From contig NZ_CVPC01000015.1 of the NCBI RefSeq assembly GCF_001049735.1, positions 1-41,813 on the forward strand: 41,813 nt of DNA, given 5' to 3'. Both the position numbers and the translations under genes were made by a program. This document shows, piece after piece, positions 16,042 to 24,771 of this stretch (position 1 is its first letter; every line of letters begins with the position of its first letter). Under the pieces are notes generated by a model that did no database searches, was not told the DNA's origin, and saw only the letters and a program-made list of their open reading frames with translations. Source of the stretch: Nereida ignava. GTDB lineage: Bacteria; Pseudomonadota; Alphaproteobacteria; Rhodobacterales; Rhodobacteraceae.

Positions 16042-16896
16042 TTATGCAAAGATCCAAAGTAAAATCAAAAGCGTCAACGAAATTATAATTACTTTATTTA
16101 TCGTAGGTGCAGTGCTCGGGGAGTCCGTTGGTGTATTGGGCTGCGCCGGTCTGACTATACCGGCACTGGCATTTAAACTGCTCTTGGTAATCTGGGCAGG
16201 TTTGCGTTTTTGTAGATACACGGCCTGGCCAGGCAGGGTGCCACCGAAGTAGCCTTTTCCATCAGCGGTCTTGTTTAACAGTTTAGTATTCATCAACAGC
16301 AAAGCCTCGATGTGGGAGGCTTCAATGGAAAGAGCGGCTTCTGCGCTTCGCGCAATTTTGACAACTTTAAATGTAAATCCTTCACCATTTGCGTTGTTGA
16401 ACTTGCGCTGTAGGTCTGCGTTATGGTGCGAGCCTTTCTGAAGCATTTGAGAGTGTTGTTGGCACCTTTTTTGAAGGTCGGCAGTTGACCCAACGTAACA
16501 AGGTTCGTTTTTATAACGAATTTCGTATGCGCCAGCTTTATTGGGTGCTGTGTTGCAGCTTAGGCAATCATTGATTAAGTTTTGTTCAGCTTCGTAATGT
16601 ATCGCTAAATGTAGGTTTAGAGAGGATCCTGAGTTGTTCAGGCTACACCTCGAAATTGTGATGCGGCTTACCTTATTTGACAACAGCAGTGCTTGATACT
16701 TGCTGGCAACCTCACGGCTCAAGTGCCCTATTTTGTGTGTTCGAAAGTAAACCGCAACTGCATTTTTGTCGTGTGGATTGTTAGGCTCAGGCATGAGTGT
16801 AAGACTTGAATTCTCGTTCATGAGGCCAGATTTAAAGAGCTTTGGCCCTTGGTAGTAATATGTTCCAGCGACTTTAATGTTTGTTGTTCTGTTCAT
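16042..16896 (-). CDS. HIRAN domain - GIY-YIG nuclease - C-terminal transmembrane protein
   Basis: The 284-residue protein has three parts. Residues about 5-100 are a HIRAN domain (VAGTYYYQG, then LMPEPNNPHDKNAVAVYFRTHKIGHLSREVA), a fold that binds DNA 3' ends or damaged DNA. Residues about 120-205 are a GIY-YIG nuclease domain: GAYEIRY, CYVGST, catalytic-type Arg144 in LQKRCQQH, HHNADLQ, and the metal-binding Glu in SIEASHIEA. After a Pro/Thr-rich linker, residues 267-284 (KVIIISLTLLILLWIF) form one membrane anchor. I know no standard system with this three-part layout. It is the third gene of a minus-strand operon, 32 bases after the 536-residue gene. A role in cutting incoming DNA at the membrane is inference. 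Confidence 0.75.
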   Translation of the reverse strand: MNRTTNIKVAGTYYYQGPKLFKSGLMNENSSLTLMPEPNNPHDKNAVAVYFRTHKIGHLSREVASKYQALLLSNKVSRITISRCSLNNSGSSLNLHLAIHYEAEQNLINDCLSCNTAPNKAGAYEIRYKNEPCYVGSTADLQKRCQQHSQMLQKGSHHNADLQRKFNNANGEGFTFKVVKIARSAEAALSIEASHIEALLLMNTKLLNKTADGKGYFGGTLPGQAVYLQKRKPAQITKSSLNASAGIVRPAQPNTPTDSPSTAPTINKVIIISLTLLILLWIFA

Positions 16897-16928
16897 GGAT
16901 ATCTGCAGCTATTGTTTACTTGTCGACA

Positions 16929-18539
16929 CTATATTCTTGCTAATGACGTGCGATGCTTTTCAATCATCGAGGAAATAAAATTCAAGCCTGAGGCTGCTGT
17001 TACTTGACTGACTTTGAGCAATTTATTGCTAATCAAGTTTTCATCATCTGCGTGGTCTAAATTATGCAGAATACTTGCAGCTATGCTACCTCTCCTTGCG
17101 GCTCCTGCGATAGACTCTGATTGCGCGATTGAAGGGAAAAACTTTATGCGGTCAGTTCCGTATAGTAATTTTTGAGCGCGGGGATCTGATAGCTCAACAT
17201 CCAATCCCTGCAGGGATTGGAATTCTTCAAGTTCAATATCTTCAATCCAAAAATTGCTGTTGAACGTTTGCCAACTGCTGTCTGCAAATGCGACTGGTCC
17301 CAGTACGGTGCCGTCAAATGCGCGATCATAAAATGTCTGGATAAAAACAAGATTATCTTGATTTTCAAAATCATATTCTCCGGTTAAGTCTGGCTGAAGT
17401 ATACATTCTAAACCTACCGGGCCTGCTTCCTGTGTCAGGCAATAATTTTCAACCGCCTGCGTGGCTCCGTGAGAGTTACTTGATAAAAATGATAGTGTTT
17501 GACCTGTCATTTCAAATTCACCGTAAGGAATAGGCTCTAACTTCATTCCCAGACTTATTGTCCCATCACTTTTCTCTTTGGCGTTTATATAAACCTTGTA
17601 AACGAAACAAATATTGTAGTTTTGCCAGCTACCTACTTCTGCATCGTCATCTTCAGAAAGCAGGCTGTCCGCTTCACTATAGCCAATACTTTCGAGCCAA
17701 GAGTTCAGGCGTCGTAATGCCGGAAGGTCGGCCTCACCGCGGTACAGTTCCGATGTAAATAGCTCTCGCATGCTCTTGGGTATCGTGAAGAGCCTAACTT
17801 TATGTGAAATAGAAATATGGCCTAATTCTACCGCTGGCTCACTCCAAACTTCGTAATGCGCATACTCTGGGGCATCATTGGGGGAAAATAGGAACTGACG
17901 CCCCGCCGCCGTGATTATGTCTTCAGGTACGCATGCTGCTTTCCCCCACGGAGAAGGCGGAGTGTTTTTGTCTAAGTATTGACTTTCGATAGTTACAGGA
18001 GTGCTTCGCAATGACGTCCATAAATCTTGGATTTTGGACCTGTCACCAATAGCCTCCGCAACCCGCACGCAGTATTCGTCGATCACCGCTTGTAGCGCTT
18101 GATTTTCATGAGAATTGTGGGGCAATGCTGGAGCAAAGCTTGTGCCGTGAGCTAGTTTTTGTATTGCCTCGTAGCGAGCCTTTTTTTTGTAGTCGTCACG
18201 TTTTACGGAGCAGTTAAGTTCACCTGCAACTTCAGCCAGCTTTACAAATTTAAGGCCTTCAGTAGCGAAGCCCTCCTTTGGCTCTTTATCACCGTCAAGC
18301 TGAAAGTATCTTTTTGGTTTATCTTCCACGGCACCTTTGAGGCCGGACTGCGCAATAATTTGCTTTATCGCGGCTTTTGGGTTGGTTGGATTGATGGCCT
18401 CGGCAAGCGACCCTAAGTTACGTGATAAGATTTTTTTATCTTCAAGACTTACCCTTTTGCAGTCTGCCAAGTGGCGCCTTAACTCTTCTTGCGCTTTTGT
18501 TGGCTGGCTAATTATTTTCCGTAAAGTTTCTCTGTGCAT
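16929..18539 (-). CDS. Hypothetical protein, 536 aa
   Basis: I recognise no family. The ATG at 18539 is chosen because AAGGGA lies six bases before it; the frame extends to 18647 without a ribosome site. The N-terminal 150 residues are basic and helical (QEELRRHLADCKRVS, KRDDYKKKARYEAIQKLAHG). The central and C-terminal parts are acidic and rich in aromatic residues (WQNYNICFVYKVYINAKEK, FWIEDIELEEFQSLQ), with no membrane segment. It lies between a DUF4258-like gene (38 bases upstream) and the HIRAN-GIY-YIG gene, so the three are probably cotranscribed and act together. Confidence 0.7.
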   Translation of the reverse strand: MHRETLRKIISQPTKAQEELRRHLADCKRVSLEDKKILSRNLGSLAEAINPTNPKAAIKQIIAQSGLKGAVEDKPKRYFQLDGDKEPKEGFATEGLKFVKLAEVAGELNCSVKRDDYKKKARYEAIQKLAHGTSFAPALPHNSHENQALQAVIDEYCVRVAEAIGDRSKIQDLWTSLRSTPVTIESQYLDKNTPPSPWGKAACVPEDIITAAGRQFLFSPNDAPEYAHYEVWSEPAVELGHISISHKVRLFTIPKSMRELFTSELYRGEADLPALRRLNSWLESIGYSEADSLLSEDDDAEVGSWQNYNICFVYKVYINAKEKSDGTISLGMKLEPIPYGEFEMTGQTLSFLSSNSHGATQAVENYCLTQEAGPVGLECILQPDLTGEYDFENQDNLVFIQTFYDRAFDGTVLGPVAFADSSWQTFNSNFWIEDIELEEFQSLQGLDVELSDPRAQKLLYGTDRIKFFPSIAQSESIAGAARRGSIAASILHNLDHADDENLISNKLLKVSQVTAASGLNFISSMIEKHRTSLARI

Positions 18540-18577
18540 AGTATGTCCCTTCATGTTGCCCGGCAAAAGCTTCAGCC

Positions 18578-18868
18578 TCAGTGTAGTTTGGCGCGATAGC
18601 ATGTAACGATAGACTGGCCCGAGACGACTAGGGTAAGGCGCTTGCATGCTTCTGCGAGTTGACGGCTGATGTCCTCGGTTTTTACAAGGCCATCCAATAA
18701 ATCTTTTGAAGCCTTAAGCTTGTAGCACCCGGAGCCTGCATCAATTTCAATGTCTCCGTGACTGCTTATGATCTCAATGGCATCGTGTTTTACTCCGCGT
18801 TGCTGGGCTCTACGAGTTGCATGCTTAGACATTTTCGCGGCAGTGGTGTGTTGTGGTGTGTTTTGCAT
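18578..18868 (-). CDS. Small DUF4258-like protein
   Basis: The 96-residue protein begins at the ATG at 18868, preceded by GGAGGACAG. Residues 13-35 (SKHATRRAQQRGVKHDAIEII) and the later GCYKLKASKD match the layout of DUF4258 proteins (SxHAxxRxxQRGI ... Y), a small fold distantly like RelE/BrnT toxins. The C-terminus LTLVVSGQSIVTCYR fits the last strands. It is the first gene of the three-gene operon ending with the HIRAN-GIY-YIG protein. No antitoxin-like partner is evident. Confidence 0.6.
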   Translation of the reverse strand: MQNTPQHTTAAKMSKHATRRAQQRGVKHDAIEIISSHGDIEIDAGSGCYKLKASKDLLDGLVKTEDISRQLAEACKRLTLVVSGQSIVTCYRAKLH

Positions 18869-19197
18869 AATCTGTCCTCCTGGGATAAATTTGTCAAAAT
18901 ATCTCAAGCTAAGCACGGATTTATTGTCTTTTTATTTGTCGGCTTGTGAGCGATAATTGTCCATGATTATGCCTATTATTGTCTACATTTTTGGCTTTTT
19001 ATGTATTTCGACGAATTTTTGAGCATACTAGCTTCACGAGGCTAGCAGTGAGCGAGCTTCAGGAATGTTGTGCGCACTTCGGTTTCCGGAATATTGATCA
19101 ATGGAACCAACAATCTTTTTGTCGATTTTACGCTGGCTAAAGCTTGGGCAACGATACAATCTCTACTTTAACGACAGCTACGCTTTCGTAAGTAGAC
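18869..19197. promoter_or_regulatory. Non-coding region with promoter-like AT-rich repeats
   Basis: This 329-base region lies upstream of the 18868 gene and downstream of 19198. It contains the near-repeats ATAATTGTCCAT and TATTATTGTCTA at about 18952-18985, plausible -10/operator sequence for the minus-strand operon. A small CTAGC/GCTAG hairpin lies at about 19030-19050. I see no gene in it. Confidence 0.4.
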
Positions 19198-19761
19198 CTA
19201 GGCCGGATCGTGGCCGCGAATAGTTGTTAGGTCGCCTGCTGGATAGAATTCACACTGCTTACTGATTGAATTGTAAGCATTCTTGAAACCTCTAGTTGGC
19301 AGATAAAGTTCATGCAGGCCGTGGTCTGGTGTCGAAATTTCCAGTTTAAAAGTGTTTGTTACGAGCAGTTCTCTCAATATGTTGAGCTCATTTTCCGCGT
19401 TTGGATATGCCGTATCCCCGTAGAGGCTAAAATCGTAAGAACGAGTTGGTGATTGAAGTATGAGTGAACCTGCATTTGAGTCGAGCACACTGAAAAATAC
19501 AGAATTTTGGGGTCGAGGTTCGTTGTTGTGAAAAGTGACGTAGTAGAAGATGTTGGTGCTCGCATCCCCATTTTTATCTCTAGGGTTGCTTGCTAGCCAG
19601 CAATCATTGTCATCAATAAATAGCGACCATTCACCATAAGATTGAAGGTGATCAATCTCAGGCTCCTCTGCGACTCCCGGACCAGCGACTGTTATGAAGC
19701 CGAGGCAAAGTATCGTTAATTTTGTTATTTGAATGTCTCGAACTTTAAGTGGCTTTGGCAT
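19198..19761 (-). CDS. Exported IalB-like (invasion-associated locus B) protein
   Basis: The 187-residue protein has an N-terminal signal peptide (hydrophobic ITKLTILCLGFITVAG, cleavage near PGVA at residue 31). The mature part has the opening EWSLFIDDNDCWLASNPRDKNGD, similar to IalB-family proteins of alphaproteobacteria, and a late Cys (KQCEFYP) that could pair with the first (DCWLAS). Family members are periplasmic or outer-membrane associated and of uncertain function. It follows the 150-residue gene by 40 bases on the same strand. Its presence among restriction genes is unusual. Confidence 0.65.
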   Translation of the reverse strand: MPKPLKVRDIQITKLTILCLGFITVAGPGVAEEPEIDHLQSYGEWSLFIDDNDCWLASNPRDKNGDASTNIFYYVTFHNNEPRPQNSVFFSVLDSNAGSLILQSPTRSYDFSLYGDTAYPNAENELNILRELLVTNTFKLEISTPDHGLHELYLPTRGFKNAYNSISKQCEFYPAGDLTTIRGHDPA

Positions 19762-19801
19762 TTAAATAGAGTGTCCCTATAGTTTTAATCGAGTTTTGGC
19801 T

Positions 19802-20254
19802 TCAACCACTCCAGCGCCTAGTTCCATTTAACAACCGTGCCGACCGTTTTTGATTGCGTTTGTCGGCTCTTGCGTCGCCGTGTGCCTGAATTTTTAATTC
19901 CTTAATCGTAAGAAGTACTATTTTACGCAAAGTCTTGTCAGACCAAATAGTATGTGCGAGTTTACGTTCCACCGAGCGCCACGCTCTCCTCGGATCTTCA
20001 CCATCAAGTTTCTTTTTCCGGTAGAGCGCACTAGCGTCTTGGACTAACTTCAATAGCACTTTTTTTGTTTCAGGGTGTGAGATTACACAACTTTCCCTGA
20101 GCAAGTATTCCACTGCATCTACAAATTTTCGGGTAATTAATCGACATGGCCCGCACTGCAAGGGTTGGGTCTGCCAATCTTTGTGTACGGGGAAGTCGCT
20201 CATGCATCCTGTACATTTTTTAGTATCCCAAGTTTGGATCAACGGTTTCACCAT
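19802..20254 (-). CDS. Hypothetical small zinc-ribbon-like basic protein
   Basis: The 150-residue protein has an N-terminal CTGC ... LQCGPCR four-cysteine pair (residues about 14-37), as in zinc ribbons, followed by a helical, strongly basic C-terminus (ADKRNQKRSARLLNGTRRW). It may bind nucleic acid. I do not recognise the family. It probably shares a transcript with the IalB-like gene downstream. The 125 bases between it and the gene at 20380 contain nothing clear. Confidence 0.6.
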   Translation of the reverse strand: MVKPLIQTWDTKKCTGCMSDFPVHKDWQTQPLQCGPCRLITRKFVDAVEYLLRESCVISHPETKKVLLKLVQDASALYRKKKLDGEDPRRAWRSVERKLAHTIWSDKTLRKIVLLTIKELKIQAHGDARADKRNQKRSARLLNGTRRWSG

Positions 20255-20379
20255 TTTGATGTAGTGGCCTCAGAATAGCCCAAGTATCATTTTAAGCGAA
20301 AGGCCATTTCATGTGCGTTCTGACGACAAACATGAAGTTAACTTTTGGTTAACCATCGAGATTGGTGGACGTTTTGCAA

Positions 20380-21723
20380 TCACCATGATGAGTTTAAGAA
20401 CTGAGAGGTAACATAGAGCTTCCGCTCATCAATTAAGTTTTGTTTAAAATGTGCAGGTACAGATGCATAACCGTACATCGCACCTGCAAGCTGCCCCACA
20501 ACTGCCCCTACTGTGTCTGCATCATCTCCTAAGTTAACTGCTTTGATAACTGCTGTTTCAAAGTTGTCGGATTGTAATAACGACCATAGAGCTGAATGTA
20601 GGGTGTCTATGACATAACCACCCGCAAAAACGTTGTCAGAGTTTAGTTCGCTGTAGCTGTGCTCGAAAAGAGATCTCACTGCAGGACCCCAATTTCTTTC
20701 TGAGGCTACCTGCCAGAGTTCGTCAAACTTGTGGCCGTTAATTAGACCGCACAATAACTCAGCGACAAGCTGGCAGCTCTGATCGGCTGAGTGGGATGCA
20801 TGTGTTGCTAAAGACTGTTGGCTTGCTAGGTGAATTGCTTGCGCAGGATCAGCGTGAGCATAGCAAGCTACAGGCGCTAGTCTCATCAGTGAACCGTTGC
20901 CGTCGTTTTTAGAGCCGAACGGTAAGGCTTCAAGGTATCCATTACGCTTGTAGTCACCGAGTACCCGTAGTGTGTTTTGGCCGATACCGACGGCAACGCC
21001 AGTACTCGTGTTCGATCCATGCTCAGCCCAATGACAAAAGCTCTCTAAAAGCTGCCCTGCATCTAAACCATTTTTGTTGATCAGTACTTGGGCCAAGCAA
21101 AGAGCCATGGCTGTATCATCCGTCCATGCACCAGCTGGTAACTTAAAGCGACCACCCTCGCGGTATCCACTTACTAGTTCAAAGGTACCTCTTGGCGAAA
21201 ACTCTACGGGTGCACCTAATGCATCTCCAATAGCTAAACCGACAAAAGCCCCAGCTATCCTGTCGTGAATTGGGGAGGCGTAAGTGGACCAGTATTCATC
21301 AGAGGCCCCCATATTCTCAAAGCTGGAACCGGCTAACTCGACTACTTTGCTGTAAAACCAATTCGACAATTCCCAACTATGTAGAACCCTTAAGCTTTCG
21401 ATCGCTCTGCTTATCCGTAGGTGGTTGTGATTGTAACGTGATTTCCAATGATCATTGGCTGCAAGAAACTCCAAAAACCTGACTGTCATTGCCTCAAGGA
21501 AATCGGTGACGTCCTGTCTTTCTGACAGCCAAATAGCTGAGGGTAGGTCTAATACAGGTGCGTTTGAAAACTGGCGAGTATTTTTAATCGTGGGGAACGC
21601 CCATTGAATAAAACCGTGCTTTCTTTCGAAGTCATCATCTGAAATTGAAAGTAAATCACTCCGACTGAAGCCGTCGGCAAGTTTGGCGTTTGCCTCATGG
21701 AACATTTTGAATTTCAGATCCAT
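20380..21723 (-). CDS. OGFr_N-like domain fused to ADP-ribosylglycohydrolase (DraG/ARH family)
   Basis: The 447-residue protein starts at the ATG at 21723, which overlaps the Res stop as TGATG. The C-terminal domain (about 150-440) is an ADP-ribosylglycohydrolase: GAFVGLAIGDALGAPVEF, the metal-binding WTDDTAMAL, NDGNGSLMRLAP and LGDDADTVGAVVGQLAGA. Such enzymes remove ADP-ribose from proteins or nucleic acids. Residues about 25-140 (HGFIQWAFPT, NHNHLRISRAIESLRVL, FYSKVVELA) resemble the conserved region of opioid-growth-factor-receptor-like proteins, function unknown in bacteria. Its position at the end of the helicase/R-M operon with stop-start coupling indicates it belongs to that system, perhaps reversing ADP-ribosylation. 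That role is inferred. Confidence 0.8.
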   Translation of the reverse strand: MDLKFKMFHEANAKLADGFSRSDLLSISDDDFERKHGFIQWAFPTIKNTRQFSNAPVLDLPSAIWLSERQDVTDFLEAMTVRFLEFLAANDHWKSRYNHNHLRISRAIESLRVLHSWELSNWFYSKVVELAGSSFENMGASDEYWSTYASPIHDRIAGAFVGLAIGDALGAPVEFSPRGTFELVSGYREGGRFKLPAGAWTDDTAMALCLAQVLINKNGLDAGQLLESFCHWAEHGSNTSTGVAVGIGQNTLRVLGDYKRNGYLEALPFGSKNDGNGSLMRLAPVACYAHADPAQAIHLASQQSLATHASHSADQSCQLVAELLCGLINGHKFDELWQVASERNWGPAVRSLFEHSYSELNSDNVFAGGYVIDTLHSALWSLLQSDNFETAVIKAVNLGDDADTVGAVVGQLAGAMYGYASVPAHFKQNLIDERKLYVTSQFLNSSW

Positions 21724-24700
21724 CACTGCCTAGCTACCAAGTCCATCAACTTGCTGTAGCTGTCCACAACGTCATAGCGGACATTGTTGGGCAAATCTGC
21801 CTTGCTAATCTCGGCAAAGAATTTACGAGCGCACTCGATCTTGGTTAGTTCGTCTGGACGCAACTTCATTGATGACATGCTGCCCTTCGTCTCTGCAACG
21901 AAGTAGATGTGACGCACCGAGCCCTCTTCAAAGGAAATGGCCCAGTCAGGATTATAGTCGCCAACTGGTGTAGGGATCAGGAAGCCACGTGGCAACTTGG
22001 CGTACACGACCACTTCAGAGCTGGTGTCCAGCTCAGCCACAAACTCACGCTCAACATTGCTGTCCACAATTGCATGATCAAACACATGCTTGGTCAATTT
22101 TTCGGTTGCTTTCGAAAAATCATTCCCAGTCTGTGCTGCTGTGAAAATGCCTACATCGTGCCGTTCTTCCACTGCATCGTAAGTAAGACGCTCGATGATC
22201 ACGGTAGCTTTTTGCTCTTTGATCAGTCTGCTAGCCTCTGAGATGAACTGCTCAGGGTTCTTCTTAAACTGGTCAAAGACTGCTTTTTCCATGCTGGACA
22301 GAATTCTAGCGACGGTGTGCCGGGTTAGCTGAGCATTTTCAGACACTTCTTGTAGCAGGTCATACTTGACGCTGGAGAAGGCAGATTGGCCATACTCGAT
22401 ACGAGTATCTTTGACCTTGAAGCCCTTGCCGTCTGAAAGCTGTTCAGCAGTCAAGCTGTCGCCCTGTGATCCCACTTGTACTGTGTATTGCAGAGGCGTC
22501 ACGTTCAGCTCTTTGTTCAAAGCAGCAACGCACTTCTCCACCAGCTCGTCACTATCGAAATCCACACGATAAACAGCTTTTTGGTTGATGCGCTCCCAAA
22601 GCTCTTTGAAGGCCTTTTTTTCGAAATTGTCATTCAGCGGGTTTGTTTTGGGTTTGCGCCCATCGTCTACAATGCGTGAAAGTGCATCTGCGCTGAAAAC
22701 GCTGTCTACTAGCTCAAACACCTGCGGAGCGTACTGCATAAGTGTGTCAGGCAAGGGTGCAAGCGCTTCCTCTGCTTTTGCTGTATGGTACGCCTCGACT
22801 ACCTGACGCTGGTGATCAACATAACCGTTTTGAATGAGGTAAAATTCAATCTGAGCAGCCATTTCAGAGGTAACAGGCACATCACCGTGCTCAGTGCGCA
22901 GTACCTTTTCCTTGAAATACGCTTCATTGGCCTTGCGTGGGCGGGCAACAAGGGCATCAGAAATCTCTTTCTGCAGGTTCGAGACAAAATCCTTGTAGCT
23001 TTCGCTGGCCACAACCGTCAGCACATTGATGTCGTGCACCACCGATGGATGGTCCATACGCTCACCAGTTTGGTTCACGCAAAGCCTAAGACCTCTCCCA
23101 ACCTCTTGCCTGCGGCGTACGTTGCTGTTTGCACGGTTGAGCATACACATTGTAAAGACGTTTGGGTTGTCCCAGCCTTCGCGGAGCGCAGAGTGTGAGA
23201 AAATAAAGCGAACAGGCTCATTCTGCGACAGCAACCGTTCCTTGTTACGCAGGATTAGATCATAGGCGCTCTCATCATCAGAAAGCCCTTTTTCTTCGCC
23301 AGTTTTCTTGACGCTTGGATCAACTAGACGGTTTTTCTTGTCGATGGAGAAGTAGCCTTCATGCACCTTGCCTACTTCATCGCGTTCAAGAAACGCTCGA
23401 TAATCCTGATACTCCAACGGTAGCGTTGAGAGGTACTCATCTCTAAGAATTTCATATTCTTCTTCAAACACTTGGGCGTAATGGCCCTTGGTGTCCTCTG
23501 CGTCATAATCACGGTACCGAGACACTGTGTCGATGAAGAACAGTGACAGAACCTTGATCCCCTTGGCAAAGAGCGTTTGCTCTTTTTCAAAGTGGGCGCG
23601 GATCGTTTCTCGAATTTGGATGCGCCGCATATGCTCTTCAGAAAGGTCTTGCGTCGCCTCTCCCGCGCGAAGTTCAAATCCATTTGTGAATTCAACAGTA
23701 TCCTTGTTCGCGTCGATCTGTGAGATTGTGAAACCGTTGTAGGCTTGAAGGCCGTTTGAAACACTCAACAGGTCGCGACCGAATTCAAGACGCTTGAGCT
23801 GGCGCTTAATATCCCCGTTCGCCAATTTAACTTCCATCTCGATGCGAGCGATGGGCGCTTTCTTTGAGACTTCAATGCCTTCAAGGTACATATATGGCGC
23901 AGTCCCTGCCAGACCGCGTGTTTGAATGCCGCGCACAGCAATCTTCTTAACTAGCTTTTGGTTGAAAGCATCGAGCGCATCAAGACGGTGCACCTTGTTA
24001 TGCTGGGTCGTATGGGTTGCCGAGTAGCGCAGGATCATCAGCGGATGGAATTCTTCGAGAGCTTTTGTAGTCGCCTTGCCTTCCATCTTTTGCGGCTCGT
24101 CAAGGATCAAGATCGGCCGGTTACGTGAAATCACATCGATAGGGCGGCGTGACTGGAAGTCGTCTAGCTCCATGTAGATGCGTCGCTGATCCTTACCCTT
24201 TGCCGCAAATGCTTGAGTGTTGATCACCATAACGTTGATACCTGCATCGCTGGAAAAGCTCTCCAGCTCGTGCAGCCGTTTGGAGTTGTAGGTGAAGAAC
24301 CTTGCTTTCTTGCCGTAGGTTTCGGTGAAATGCTCTGCTGTGATTTGCAGCGACTTTTGCACACCCTCGCGGATGGCGATGCTCGGCACCATGATAATGA
24401 ACTTGGACCAGCCGTATCGCTTGTGCATCTCGAACATGGTTTTGACATAGCAGTAGGTCTTGCCCGTGCCCGTCTCCATCTCGATGTCTAAGTTGTAATC
24501 GCAGCCTGCGCTTGAGATCAGCTTGTCGGATATTGGCAAGTTCTGATGGCGCTGCACGGCTTGGATGTTCTTCAATACCTCAGATTTTGGTATTTGAAGG
24601 TCAGCGTTCTTAAAGCCTGCTTCTTCTGCTTTGATCTGTTTTGAACGACCCGGGTCAATACGATAGCTGATGCCATCGCTACGCGGTTGCCCTGCGAAAC

Positions 24701-24761
24701 AGTCTACGACAGCTTCAACTGCGTTCGTTTGATAGGCTTGAACCTTGAACTTCAGTTTCAT
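21723..24761 (-). CDS. Type III restriction enzyme Res subunit
   Basis: The 1012-residue protein has a superfamily 2 helicase core with Walker A ETGTGKT at residues 96-102 and the type III box LILDEPQKM near residue 225. Late motifs include [13 protein letters not shown] and [20 protein letters not shown]. The C-terminal nuclease domain shows the PD-(D/E)XK pattern with Pro938-Asp939 (NPDWAISF) and Glu957-x-Lys959 (VAETKGS). With Mod it would cleave DNA carrying two unmethylated inversely oriented sites after ATP-driven communication. All key residues are intact and the length is normal. It follows Mod by 10 bases. Confidence 0.93.
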   Translation of the reverse strand: MKLKFKVQAYQTNAVEAVVDCFAGQPRSDGISYRIDPGRSKQIKAEEAGFKNADLQIPKSEVLKNIQAVQRHQNLPISDKLISSAGCDYNLDIEMETGTGKTYCYVKTMFEMHKRYGWSKFIIMVPSIAIREGVQKSLQITAEHFTETYGKKARFFTYNSKRLHELESFSSDAGINVMVINTQAFAAKGKDQRRIYMELDDFQSRRPIDVISRNRPILILDEPQKMEGKATTKALEEFHPLMILRYSATHTTQHNKVHRLDALDAFNQKLVKKIAVRGIQTRGLAGTAPYMYLEGIEVSKKAPIARIEMEVKLANGDIKRQLKRLEFGRDLLSVSNGLQAYNGFTISQIDANKDTVEFTNGFELRAGEATQDLSEEHMRRIQIRETIRAHFEKEQTLFAKGIKVLSLFFIDTVSRYRDYDAEDTKGHYAQVFEEEYEILRDEYLSTLPLEYQDYRAFLERDEVGKVHEGYFSIDKKNRLVDPSVKKTGEEKGLSDDESAYDLILRNKERLLSQNEPVRFIFSHSALREGWDNPNVFTMCMLNRANSNVRRRQEVGRGLRLCVNQTGERMDHPSVVHDINVLTVVASESYKDFVSNLQKEISDALVARPRKANEAYFKEKVLRTEHGDVPVTSEMAAQIEFYLIQNGYVDHQRQVVEAYHTAKAEEALAPLPDTLMQYAPQVFELVDSVFSADALSRIVDDGRKPKTNPLNDNFEKKAFKELWERINQKAVYRVDFDSDELVEKCVAALNKELNVTPLQYTVQVGSQGDSLTAEQLSDGKGFKVKDTRIEYGQSAFSSVKYDLLQEVSENAQLTRHTVARILSSMEKAVFDQFKKNPEQFISEASRLIKEQKATVIIERLTYDAVEERHDVGIFTAAQTGNDFSKATEKLTKHVFDHAIVDSNVEREFVAELDTSSEVVVYAKLPRGFLIPTPVGDYNPDWAISFEEGSVRHIYFVAETKGSMSSMKLRPDELTKIECARKFFAEISKADLPNNVRYDVVDSYSKLMDLVARQ

Positions 24762-24771
24762 ACCTGCGCCC

